Source: Streptomyces sp. NBC_00273
Lineage (GTDB): Bacteria; Actinomycetota; Actinomycetes; Streptomycetales; Streptomycetaceae
Length of the DNA stretch: 64,000 nt
Assembly: GCF_036178145.1 (NCBI RefSeq)
Contig: NZ_CP108067.1
Span: 7,647,001-7,711,000, forward strand
Direction of reading: 5' to 3'
The position numbers and the translations under genes were made by a program. Below are positions 34,771-42,371 of the stretch, piece by piece. The stretch's first letter is position 1. Each line of letters starts with the position of its first letter. The notes under the pieces are model-generated. The model saw only the letters and a program-made list of their open reading frames with translations. It made no database searches and was not told where the DNA came from.

Positions 34771-34893
34771 GTGGACACGGCCCGGACGGCGGACACGGAC
34801 ACGCGGGACCGGACCCTCCGGCGCTGGTGGCTCACCCGGCGCCTGCACATCGACCTCCTGCGGGTGTGCAGCGCTTTCGGCCCGCACGGCTGA
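34771..34893 (+). CDS. short leader peptide (Streptomyces RRLHIDLxR type)
   Basis: 40 codons from a GTG, ending in RRLHIDLLRVCSAFGPHG. This is very close to the RRxHVDLxRxxSAxC ending of the small 'putative leader peptides' found ahead of sulfur and thiol genes in actinobacteria. It has one Cys, at the expected place. A hairpin (34920-34943) and then the thioredoxin-fold gene follow. Translation through the Cys codon may control the downstream gene by attenuation. The rest of the 34598-34978 gap shows nothing else. Confidence 0.6.
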   Translation: MDTARTADTDTRDRTLRRWWLTRRLHIDLLRVCSAFGPHG

Positions 34894-34919
34894 CCCCCCT
34901 CAGAGACGAGTGACCCGGA

Positions 34920-34943
34920 CCGGGCGCGCACCGCGCCGCCCGG
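34920..34943 (+). terminator. hairpin between leader peptide and thioredoxin-fold gene
   Basis: A perfect 7-bp stem (CCGGGCG / CGCCCGG) around a GC-rich 10-nt loop, 27 nt after the leader stop. This is the position expected of an attenuator. There is no U-tract. Confidence 0.4.
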
Positions 34944-34978
34944 GGCCCAGCCGTGTTGTCCTCCACGCCAGGAGAGTC

Positions 34979-35377
34979 ATGTCGCACACCGTCCTGCCCC
35001 GCACCCCGCTGCCCCGCACCAGCCCGGCGCCCGCCCCGCGGGGCCGCATCGGGGCCGGTTTCTCCCCCGTACCGCACCGCTACCACCTCTACCTCCGCGC
35101 CGACTGTCTCCCCTCGCAGCAGGTCACCGCCGCCCTCGCCGCGCTGGGCCTGGACCGCTCCATCACCGCCACCGTCCTCGGCACGGAGCCCCGGGCGGCC
35201 GAGTACACCGCCCTGCGGCTGGCCTACGAGGCCACCGGCCACCACTTCGACGGAGCCCTGACCGTTCCGGCCCTCGTCGACACCTGGAGCGGCCGCGTCG
35301 TCTCCGACCACACCCCCGACATCCTCGACGACCTGCGCTTCCTGGCCGCCCACCCGGCCTTCCGCGCAGGCTCGTAG
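34979..35377 (+). CDS. small thioredoxin-fold protein related to ECM4/YqjG-type glutathionyl-hydroquinone reductases
   Basis: 132 residues. GRIGAGFSPVPHRYHLYLRADC is strikingly like the opening of ECM4/YqjG enzymes, which read RYHLYxSLACPWxHR. Here the catalytic CPW is CLP (ADCLPSQQ), and the whole C-terminal helical domain is absent, although the stop looks natural. The segment ALTVPALVDTWSGRVVSD keeps the cis-Pro region of a thioredoxin fold. It may be a truncated, re-purposed thiol protein. A GGAGAG site precedes the ATG. The leader peptide upstream hints at control by thiol or cysteine status. Confidence 0.65.
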   Translation: MSHTVLPRTPLPRTSPAPAPRGRIGAGFSPVPHRYHLYLRADCLPSQQVTAALAALGLDRSITATVLGTEPRAAEYTALRLAYEATGHHFDGALTVPALVDTWSGRVVSDHTPDILDDLRFLAAHPAFRAGS

Positions 35378-35455
35378 CAAGGAGTCGTAGCCAGGGGCCA
35401 CAGTGGGGGCCACAGCAGTGGTCGTACGGGGTCCACGAGGGGGCCCGGGGCGCCC

Positions 35456-35516
35456 GCGCAACGAATCGCCGCGTCGACCAGGGAACACGCAACGAATCGA
35501 TGCGCGGAGCGCAACG
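35456..35516 (+). promoter_or_regulatory. candidate operator repeats ahead of davA
   Basis: The exact 12-mer CGCAACGAATCG occurs at 35457-35468 and 35488-35499, 31 bp apart (about three helical turns). A shorter CGCAACG follows at 35510. Elements of the same kind precede the permease gene. They are a candidate for binding the Lrp/AsnC regulator. The remainder of the 35378-35591 gap has no gene. Confidence 0.5.
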
Positions 35517-35591
35517 CTCACGGCTTGTCCGGATCGAACGCGCGAACGTACCGTTTTATGACCCCCTCCCCGCCTGTCACAGAGGTAGCCC

Positions 35592-36392
35592 ATGCCCCCG
35601 CTGCGCACCGCCCTCCTCCAGAGCTCCGGCGTTCTCGGCGACACCGCCCAGAACCTCAAGGCGCTCGACGAGGCAGCGGCGCGCGCCGCACAGAGCGGGG
35701 CCGGGCTCCTCGTGACCTCGGAGATGTTCCTGACCGGCTACGCGCTGGACCTCCAGGACGTCCCCGGCCTCGCCGAGGCCGCCGACGGCGCCTCCGCCCT
35801 GGCCATCGGCGAGATCGCCCGCCGCCACGGGATCGCCGTCCTGTACGGCTACCCGGAGAGCGCGGACGGCGTCGTCTACAACGCCGCCCAGCTCATCGGC
35901 CCCGACGGCGCGGCGCTGGCGAACTACCGCAAGACCCACCTCTTCGGCTGCTTCGAACAGGACGCCTTCACCCCCGGCGACACCCCCGTCGTCCAGGCGG
36001 ACCTGAACGGCCTCCGCATCGGCATCATGATCTGCTACGACGTGGAGTTCCCCGAGAACGTCCGGGCGCACGCGCTCGCCGGCACCGACCTCCTCCTGGT
36101 GCCGACCGCGCAGATGCACCCGTTCCAGTTCGTCGCCGAACAGCTCGTCCCCGTAAGGGCCTTCGAGAACCAGATGTACATCGCGTACGTCAACCGCACC
36201 GGCCCGGAAGGCGAGTTCGAGTTCGTCGGACTCAGCTGCCTGGCGAGCCCCGACGGGGTCACCCGGACCCGGGCCGGCCGCGGCGAGGAGCTGGTGTTCG
36301 GCGAGGCCGACCCCGAGCTGCTGTCGGCCTCGCGCGTGAACAACCCGTACCTGCGCGACCGCCGCCCCGGGCTCTACGCCTCCCTCGTCTAA
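35592..36392 (+). CDS. davA: carbon-nitrogen hydrolase, probable 5-aminovaleramidase
   Basis: 266 residues, nitrilase superfamily. The catalytic triad is visible: Glu in LLVTSEMFLTGY, Lys in NYRKTHLFG and Cys in IGIMICYDVEFPEN. Length and wording (AEAADG, ANYRKTHLFG, CYDVEFPEN, VPTAQMHPF) follow Pseudomonas DavA as I remember it. That enzyme hydrolyses 5-aminovaleramide to 5-aminovalerate plus ammonia in the cytosol. The next gene encodes the enzyme making that amide from lysine. A family-level alternative is another omega-amidase. Confidence 0.85.
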   Translation: MPPLRTALLQSSGVLGDTAQNLKALDEAAARAAQSGAGLLVTSEMFLTGYALDLQDVPGLAEAADGASALAIGEIARRHGIAVLYGYPESADGVVYNAAQLIGPDGAALANYRKTHLFGCFEQDAFTPGDTPVVQADLNGLRIGIMICYDVEFPENVRAHALAGTDLLLVPTAQMHPFQFVAEQLVPVRAFENQMYIAYVNRTGPEGEFEFVGLSCLASPDGVTRTRAGRGEELVFGEADPELLSASRVNNPYLRDRRPGLYASLV

Positions 36393-36435
36393 GCCCCCTT
36401 CTTCCCCCAGCCCTGCCGCAAGGAGACGTACCCCC

Positions 36436-38133
36436 ATGACGTCCACGGTGCCCACCACCGCCGTCCCGCACAGCGACGGACAGCCGCCGATCACCATGTT
36501 CGGTCCGGACTTCCCGTACGCGTACGACGACTTCCTCGCCCACCCGGCGGGCCTCGGCCAGATACCGGCGACCGAGCTCGGTACCGAGGTCGCCGTCATC
36601 GGCGGCGGGCTGTCCGGCATCATCTCGGCCTACGAGCTGATGAAGATGGGCCTCAAGCCCGTCGTCTACGAGGCGGACCAGATCGGTGGCCGCCTGCGCA
36701 CCGTCGGCTTCGAGGGCGCCGAGACCGAGGGCCTCACCGCGGAGATGGGCGCCATGCGCTTCCCGCCCTCCTCCACGGCCCTGCAGCACTACATCGACCT
36801 CGTCGGCCTGGTCACGGAGCCCTTCCCGAACCCGCTCGCCGAGTCCACCCCCTCGACGGTCGTCGACCTCAAGGGCGAGAGCCACTACGCGGAGACGATC
36901 GCGGACCTCCCGCAGATCTACCGCGACGTGTCCGCCGCGTGGAACGCCTGTCTCGACGAGGGCGCCGACTTCTCCGACATGAACACCGCGATGCGCGAGC
37001 GGGACGTCCCGCGCATCCGCGAGATCTGGGCCAAGCTCGTCGAGAAGCTCGACGACGAGACCTTCTACGGCTTCCTCTGCAAGTCGGAGGCCTTCAAGTC
37101 CTTCCGCAAGCGTGAGATCTTCGGCCAGGTCGGCTTCGGCACGGGCGGCTGGGACACCGACTTCCCGAACTCCATCCTGGAGATCCTGCGCGTCGTCTAC
37201 ACCGAGGCGGACGACCACCACCGCGGCATCGTGGGCGGCTCGCAGCAGCTGCCGCTGCGCCTGTGGGAGCGCGAGCCGGAGAAGATCGTCCACTGGGCCC
37301 AGGGCACCTCCCTGTCCACCCTGCACGACGGCACCCCGCGCCCGGCGGTCACCCGCCTGCACCGCACGGCCGGCAACCGCATCACGGTCACCGACTCCTC
37401 CGGCGACATCCGCACGTACCGCGCCGCGATCTTCACGGCCCAGTCCTGGATGCTCCTGTCGAAGATCGAGTGCGACGACACGCTGTTCCCGATCGACCAC
37501 TGGACGGCGATCGAGCGCACCCACTACATGGAGTCGTCCAAGCTGTTTGTCCCCGTCGACCGGCCGTTCTGGCTGGACAAGGACGAGGAGACCGGCCGCG
37601 ACGTCATGTCGATGACGCTGACCGACCGCATGACCCGCGGCACGTACCTGCTGGACAACGGCCCGGACAAGCCCGCCGTCATCTGCCTCTCGTACACCTG
37701 GTGCGACGACAGCCTCAAGTGGCTGCCGCTGTCCGCGAACGAGCGGATGGAGGTCATGCTGAAGTCCCTCGGCGAGATCTACCCCAAGGTCGACATCCGC
37801 CGTCACATCATCGGCAACCCGGTCACCGTCTCCTGGGAGGACGAGCCCTACTTCATGGGCGCGTTCAAGGCCAACCTCCCGGGCCACTACCGCTACCAGC
37901 GCCGCCTGTTCACCCACTTCATGCAGGACCGCCTCCCCGAGGACAAGCGCGGCATCTTCCTCGCGGGCGACGACATCTCCTGGACGGCCGGCTGGGCCGA
38001 GGGCGCGGTCCAGACCGCCCTCAACGCCGTCTGGGGCGTCATGCACCACCTCGGCGGGTCCACGGACTCCACCAACCCGGGCCCGGGCGACGTCTACGAC
38101 GACATCGCCCCGGTCGAACTCCCCGAGGACTGA
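36436..38133 (+). CDS. davB: flavin monooxygenase, probable L-lysine 2-monooxygenase
   Basis: 565 residues, flavin amine oxidase fold. The dinucleotide site is EVAVIGGGLSGIISAYELM with Glu in VVYEADQIGGRLRTV, and the C-terminal FAD segment is IFLAGDDISWTAGWAEGAVQ. Length and many stretches agree with Pseudomonas DavB from memory: ITMFGPDFPYAYDD, FGQVGFGTGGWDTDFPNS and TLTDRMTRGTYLLDNG. That enzyme converts lysine and oxygen to 5-aminovaleramide, CO2 and water. It is co-directional with davA, 43 nt apart, with an AAGGAGA site. Tryptophan or other amino acid monooxygenase activity is a less likely alternative. Confidence 0.87.
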   Translation: MTSTVPTTAVPHSDGQPPITMFGPDFPYAYDDFLAHPAGLGQIPATELGTEVAVIGGGLSGIISAYELMKMGLKPVVYEADQIGGRLRTVGFEGAETEGLTAEMGAMRFPPSSTALQHYIDLVGLVTEPFPNPLAESTPSTVVDLKGESHYAETIADLPQIYRDVSAAWNACLDEGADFSDMNTAMRERDVPRIREIWAKLVEKLDDETFYGFLCKSEAFKSFRKREIFGQVGFGTGGWDTDFPNSILEILRVVYTEADDHHRGIVGGSQQLPLRLWEREPEKIVHWAQGTSLSTLHDGTPRPAVTRLHRTAGNRITVTDSSGDIRTYRAAIFTAQSWMLLSKIECDDTLFPIDHWTAIERTHYMESSKLFVPVDRPFWLDKDEETGRDVMSMTLTDRMTRGTYLLDNGPDKPAVICLSYTWCDDSLKWLPLSANERMEVMLKSLGEIYPKVDIRRHIIGNPVTVSWEDEPYFMGAFKANLPGHYRYQRRLFTHFMQDRLPEDKRGIFLAGDDISWTAGWAEGAVQTALNAVWGVMHHLGGSTDSTNPGPGDVYDDIAPVELPED

Positions 38134-38153
38134 TCCTCCGGGTACCCAAGGCC

Positions 38154-38192
38154 ACGGGCCGTCCCCGCGTGAGCAGCGCGGGGACGGCCCGT
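38154..38192. terminator. bidirectional terminator between davB and the minus-strand gene
   Basis: A perfect 16-bp inverted repeat (ACGGGCCGTCCCCGCG / CGCGGGGACGGCCCGT) with a 7-nt loop between two convergent genes, 20 nt after davB and 2 nt before the other stop. Confidence 0.88.
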
Positions 38193-38194
38193 TC

Positions 38195-38803
38195 TCAATG
38201 TCCGCGCCACGGCGGGGCCGTACGCCTCCAGACCAGCCTCCAGCGCGCGGCCACCGCAGCGCGCGCGGCCGGCGCGTCGTCCTCCGGGCCGGTGGGACGG
38301 TACCCCAGGCTCACCCCGCACCCGGCGCACAGCCGGTGGACGCCGCAACCGTCGTGGTGCTCCGTCGTGCCGCGGTCCACGTCGCAGACGGGGCAGCTCG
38401 CCCACTGGCCGGACGGAGCGCGCAGGATGCGCGGCATCGTGACGGTGAGCGGCTCCACCGGGTGGAACTCGGGGTCGGGGCACCAGAGGCGGCGCGTGGG
38501 CTCGGGCGGATCCGGGATCCGGACCCCGGCCGCCTTCTGCGCGCGTCGCGCGACCACCCAGGTCGCGTGCGCCGCACGCCAGATCTCCCGGGCGGCGTGC
38601 AGTTCCTCCACGGCCCTCACCAGCGCGTCGGGATCTTCCTCCAGGTCCGCCGGGATCCGGGCACTGTGGACCAAGTGGTGGTAGGTCGCACGGACGCCGT
38701 ACGGCGCGAACTCGGCCACGCAGGTCCGGAACCCGCAGAACCTCTGCACCGGCGCCAGCGAGACGTCGTGCACCCGGAGCCGGTGCGTGGCGAAGCTGGT
38801 CAT
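38195..38803 (-). CDS. hypothetical protein with a Cys-rich, zinc-ribbon-like segment
   Basis: 202 residues. The first 100 are helical. Around residue 148, CPVC, then DGCG, then LCAGCG supply six Cys (with nearby HH and H) that could bind zinc. The ending is basic and Trp-rich (RWRLVWRRTAPPW). Codon use is normal. I chose the ATG of MTSFATHRL; an in-frame ATG 12 codons earlier is less likely. I do not recognise the family. Its stop abuts the davB terminator. Confidence 0.65.
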   Translation of the reverse strand: MTSFATHRLRVHDVSLAPVQRFCGFRTCVAEFAPYGVRATYHHLVHSARIPADLEEDPDALVRAVEELHAAREIWRAAHATWVVARRAQKAAGVRIPDPPEPTRRLWCPDPEFHPVEPLTVTMPRILRAPSGQWASCPVCDVDRGTTEHHDGCGVHRLCAGCGVSLGYRPTGPEDDAPAARAAVAARWRLVWRRTAPPWRGH

Positions 38804-38846
38804 TCCGGGAGCGTAGGGCGGCCCCCGTCCGGCCCGCACCGGGGTT

Positions 38847-39488
38847 TCAGCCCCGCGGGGTCAGCAGGCAGCGACCGACCAGGCCCACGCCCGCGTCGAG
38901 GGAGTCCGTGAACTCCTCGGCCAGTTCCGGCGCCCGGCGCAGCGTCCACAGCAGGCGGGCCGCCGACCAGGCCCCGGCGCGGGCGCGCTCCAGGCTCCAC
39001 GAGCCGACCAGGTGGGTCAGCGGGTCGGCGATCTCCAACAGGTCCGGGCCCGGCATCAGGTCCTCCCGGATGTGCTCCTCCAGTGAGACCAGCGTGTCGC
39101 CGACCCGGTCGAAGTCCGCCTCCAGGGCCCGCGGTTCACAGCCCAGCTCACCGCAGGTGGTCACCACCGCGAGCGCCAGGTCATGGCCGATGTGCGCGTT
39201 GATCCCGGCCAGCGCGTGCTGGAGCGGGCGGATCCCGGGGTGGCGGCGGTACTGCAACAAGGGGCGCCAGCAGGCCGGGGCCCGCTCCGCCTCGACCGCC
39301 GTCAGGTAGCGCTCCGCGAACCGCACGCTGAGCGTCTCCGCCCGCCGGGGCGCCGGGAAGGCGCCGTGCTCGATCCGCCGGTGCAGGGTCTCCGTCACCG
39401 TCAGGTAGACCCGGTTGAAGACGGCGACACCGTCCTGCGGCGGGAGCCGCTCCTCCAGGGCGCGCATCCGCGCCAGCACCGCTTCCAT
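38847..39488 (-). CDS. DUF5995-like protein of unknown function
   Basis: 213 residues, all-helical and rich in His, Asp and Glu. It starts MEAVLARMRALEERLPPQDGV and includes YRRHPGIRPLQHALAGINAHIGHDLALAV, a wording I associate with DUF5995 proteins. The conserved His-rich core (GINAHIGHDLA) could bind metal, but no function is known to me. It is followed at 43 nt by the Cys-rich gene in the same direction. Confidence 0.7.
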   Translation of the reverse strand: MEAVLARMRALEERLPPQDGVAVFNRVYLTVTETLHRRIEHGAFPAPRRAETLSVRFAERYLTAVEAERAPACWRPLLQYRRHPGIRPLQHALAGINAHIGHDLALAVVTTCGELGCEPRALEADFDRVGDTLVSLEEHIREDLMPGPDLLEIADPLTHLVGSWSLERARAGAWSAARLLWTLRRAPELAEEFTDSLDAGVGLVGRCLLTPRG

Positions 39489-39563
39489 GGGGGCAGGGTC
39501 GCAGGCGCCGACGCGGATCCGGGGAACTTGGCCGTACGCTTCCCCGGTTCGGGCGAAACACCG

Positions 39564-40961
39564 TCAACGGGGCTTGTCCTGGCCGCCCCCGGAGCCCTCG
39601 TCGTAAGCGGAGGTGCCCGCGTCGAGCAGGGGCTCCTGCTTGAGGTGCGCGGGCGCGAGGTACCGCAGTGCGTGGTAGCCGGTGATCACCACGATCGTGC
39701 CCAGCGCGATGCCGCCCAGCTCGAAGGTTTCGGTGATCTGCAGCTTCACGCCGCCGATGCCGATGATGATGCCCGCCGCGGCCGGCACCAGGTTCAGCGG
39801 ATTGCGCAGGTCCACGCCGCCGTTGAGCCAGATCTGCGCGCCGAGCAGGCCGATCATCCCGTAGAGGATGACCGTGATGCCGCCGAGCACCCCGCCCGGG
39901 ATCGCGGCGACGATGGCACCGAACTTGGGGCACAGCCCGAAGAGCAGCGCGAAGCCCGCCGCCGCCCAGTAGGCCGCCGTCGAGTAGACCCGGGTGGCCG
40001 CCATGACACCGATGTTCTCGGAGTAGGTGGTGTTCGGCGGGCCGCCGACCGCCGTGGACAGCATGGACGCGGCGCCGTCCGCCGCGATCGCCGTGCCCAG
40101 CTTGTCGTCGAGCGGATCGCCGGTCATCTCGCCCACGGCCTTGATGTGGCCCGCGTTCTCGGCGATCAACGCGATCACCACCGGCAGGGCGATCAGGATC
40201 GCCGACCACTCGAAGGCCGGCGCGTGGAAGGACGGCAGCCCGATCCAGTCCGCCTTGGCGACCGCCGAGAGGTCCAGCCGCCAGTGGTCGACGGCGGCCT
40301 CCCCGCCCAGCGTCGAGTGGATCTTCCCGAAGAGCACGTCGGAGAGCCACGAGATCCCGTACCCGAAGAGCAGACCGAGGAAGATCGCGATGCGCGACCA
40401 GAAGCCGCGCAGACAGACCACGGCCGCCCCCGTGAACAGCATCGTCAGCAACGCCGTCCACTGGTCCTGCGGCCAGTACGTGCTCGCCGTCACCGGCGCC
40501 AGGTTGAAGCCGATCAGCATCACCACCGCGCCCGTCACGATGGGCGGCATCGCCGTGTGGATGACGCGGGCGCCGAACCGCTGGACCACCAGGCCCGCCA
40601 AGAACAACGCCACGCCGACGACGAAGACGGCGCCCGTGACCACCGCACTGTCCCCGCCCGCGGCCCGGATGGCCGCCGCGACACCGACGAACGACAGCGA
40701 ACAGCCCAGGTACGACGGCACCCGGCCGCGCGTCGCGAGGAGGAAGATCACCGTTGCGACGCCCGACATCATGATGGCCAGGTTCGGGTCCAGGCCCATC
40801 AGGACCGGAGCGACGAAACTCGCGCCGAACATCGCCACGACGTGCTGCGCGCCCAGCCCGGCGGTCCGCGGCCACGACAGCCGCTCCTCCGGCCGGACCA
40901 CCGCGCCGGGGGCGGGAGTCCGCCCGTCTCCGTGCAGGGTCCAGCCCACGCCGAGGCCCAT
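39564..40961 (-). CDS. uracil/xanthine permease, NCS2 family
   Basis: 465 residues with 12 to 14 hydrophobic segments. LGAQHVVAMFGASFVAPVLMG is the conserved start of NCS2 proteins. The substrate-site Glu lies in IAENAGHIKAVGEMTG, and AVGGPPNTTYSENIGVMAATRVYS is the hallmark of uracil permeases (UraA type). It imports uracil or a related nucleobase with protons. The ATG six bases after AAGGAG sets the start, 16 codons inside the longest open frame. The C-terminal tail is hydrophilic. Confidence 0.92.
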   Translation of the reverse strand: MGLGVGWTLHGDGRTPAPGAVVRPEERLSWPRTAGLGAQHVVAMFGASFVAPVLMGLDPNLAIMMSGVATVIFLLATRGRVPSYLGCSLSFVGVAAAIRAAGGDSAVVTGAVFVVGVALFLAGLVVQRFGARVIHTAMPPIVTGAVVMLIGFNLAPVTASTYWPQDQWTALLTMLFTGAAVVCLRGFWSRIAIFLGLLFGYGISWLSDVLFGKIHSTLGGEAAVDHWRLDLSAVAKADWIGLPSFHAPAFEWSAILIALPVVIALIAENAGHIKAVGEMTGDPLDDKLGTAIAADGAASMLSTAVGGPPNTTYSENIGVMAATRVYSTAAYWAAAGFALLFGLCPKFGAIVAAIPGGVLGGITVILYGMIGLLGAQIWLNGGVDLRNPLNLVPAAAGIIIGIGGVKLQITETFELGGIALGTIVVITGYHALRYLAPAHLKQEPLLDAGTSAYDEGSGGGQDKPR

Positions 40962-41016
40962 GTTCCACTCCTTCTTCTCCGGACGGTCGCCGCCGCTCCG
41001 GCTGCTCACACATCGA

Positions 41017-41050
41017 GGCCGCAGCGCACGGGGTACGTGCCGCTGCGGCC
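41017..41050 (-). terminator. terminator of the minus-strand MFS gene
   Basis: A 10-bp perfect stem (GGCCGCAGCG / CGCTGCGGCC) that extends by CACG/CGTG over a single-base bulge, 10 nt past the MFS stop and upstream of the NCS2 gene. Confidence 0.75.
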
Positions 41051-41060
41051 AGTCGACATG

Positions 41061-42308
41061 TTACGGCCGGGTTTGGGCAGGTTCGTCGAGGTGGGTGGGG
41101 TCGGACGTGGTCGTCGCCCCACCGAGATCGCCCCCAGCCTGCCCCACCGACGACCCCGGGCGCAGCACCGCGGCACCGGCGATCAGCGCGCACGCCAGGA
41201 GGGTGACCAGCCCGAAGGACACGACGAGCGACGTCGCGTTCGCCACCGCACCGATCGCCGACGGGGCGATCAGCCCCGAGGTGTACGTGATCGTCGCGAC
41301 ACCCGCGATGGCCTGCGCCGGTGCCGGGCCGCTGCGCCCCGCCGCCGCGAAGGCCAGCGGGACCACCACCGCGATCCCGAGCCCGATCAGCCCGAACCCG
41401 GCCAGCGCGCCGGCCGGATGCCGGACCCCGACCACGAGCAGCCCGCCCGCAGTGGCCACCACCCCGCCCGCCCGGACCGTGCGCACCGCCCCGAACCGGT
41501 TCACCACCCGGTCCCCGACCAGCCGGGCCACGGCCATGGTGAGCGCGAAGGCCGTGGTGGAGGCCGCCGCCAGACCCGCGTCCGTGTGCAGGACGTCCCG
41601 CAGGTAGACCGCCGACCAGTCCAGGCTCGCGCCCTCGGCGAAGACCGCGCAGAACCCCACGGCCCCGATCAGCAGCGCCGACTTCGGCGGCAGCGCGAAG
41701 TGCGGCGGCGCCTGCGCCTCCGGGTCGGCCCTCAGGTCCAGCACGCCCTGTACGGCGAACAGCCCGAACGCCGTCAGGACCAGCGCGGCGACCAGGTGGT
41801 GCAGCCGGGCGTCGCCCCCGGTGTGCGCGGCGACGGTACCCGCGGCCGACCCGAGCAGCGCGCCCACGCTCCACATGCCGTGCAGCGAGGACATGATCGA
41901 GCGGCCCAGCCGGTTCTCCGTCTCCACGCCCAGCGCGTTCATCGCCACGTCCGACATGCCGGCGGTGGCTCCGTAGACGAAGAGCACGAAGCAGAGGGCG
42001 GGCAGGTTCGGGGCGAGGCTCGGCAGGATCAGCGAGAGGGTCCAGAGCGAGAGCAGGGCCCGCAGCGCGGCGCGTGCGCCGAGCCAGTGGTTGATCCGGC
42101 CCGCCAGCGGCATCGCGAGCGCCGCGCCCACGGCGGGGGCGGCGAGGGCCAGGCCCAGCGTGCCCGGGCTGAGCTGGGCGTGCTCCTGGATCCAGGGGAT
42201 ACGGGTGGCGAAGGAGCCGGTGACGGCACCGTGGGTGCAGAAGACGGCGGCGATGGTGTAGCGGGCATGGCGCAGGCGCGCCGGGCTGAGGTCGGTGTCC
42301 CCGGTCAT
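41061..42308 (-). CDS. MFS transporter
   Basis: 415 residues with 12 hydrophobic segments. FATRIPWIQEHAQLSPGTLG and AAPAVGAALAMPLAGRINHWLG place it in the group of sugar/small-molecule MFS proteins that often pair with a ROK regulator. The ATG lacks a ribosome site. A TAGTTT hexamer about ten bases upstream suggests a leaderless transcript. It is divergent from the ROK regulator across a 36-63 nt gap with a palindrome, so it is the regulator's likely target. Confidence 0.87.
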   Translation of the reverse strand: MTGDTDLSPARLRHARYTIAAVFCTHGAVTGSFATRIPWIQEHAQLSPGTLGLALAAPAVGAALAMPLAGRINHWLGARAALRALLSLWTLSLILPSLAPNLPALCFVLFVYGATAGMSDVAMNALGVETENRLGRSIMSSLHGMWSVGALLGSAAGTVAAHTGGDARLHHLVAALVLTAFGLFAVQGVLDLRADPEAQAPPHFALPPKSALLIGAVGFCAVFAEGASLDWSAVYLRDVLHTDAGLAAASTTAFALTMAVARLVGDRVVNRFGAVRTVRAGGVVATAGGLLVVGVRHPAGALAGFGLIGLGIAVVVPLAFAAAGRSGPAPAQAIAGVATITYTSGLIAPSAIGAVANATSLVVSFGLVTLLACALIAGAAVLRPGSSVGQAGGDLGGATTTSDPTHLDEPAQTRP

Positions 42309-42318
42309 GACGATTAAA

Positions 42319-42341
42319 CTATCAGGGACCCTGCCTGATAG
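42319..42341. promoter_or_regulatory. palindromic operator candidate between MFS and ROK regulator genes
   Basis: The arms CTATCAGG and CCTGATAG form a perfect 8-bp inverted repeat with a 7-nt centre, which itself contains CAGGG-A-CCCTG. It lies within 11 nt of the MFS start and covers its presumed -10 region, an ideal place for repression by the divergent ROK protein. Confidence 0.7.
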
Positions 42342-42371
42342 ATAATGGGCCCGACTCCTAGGATGGGCTCC

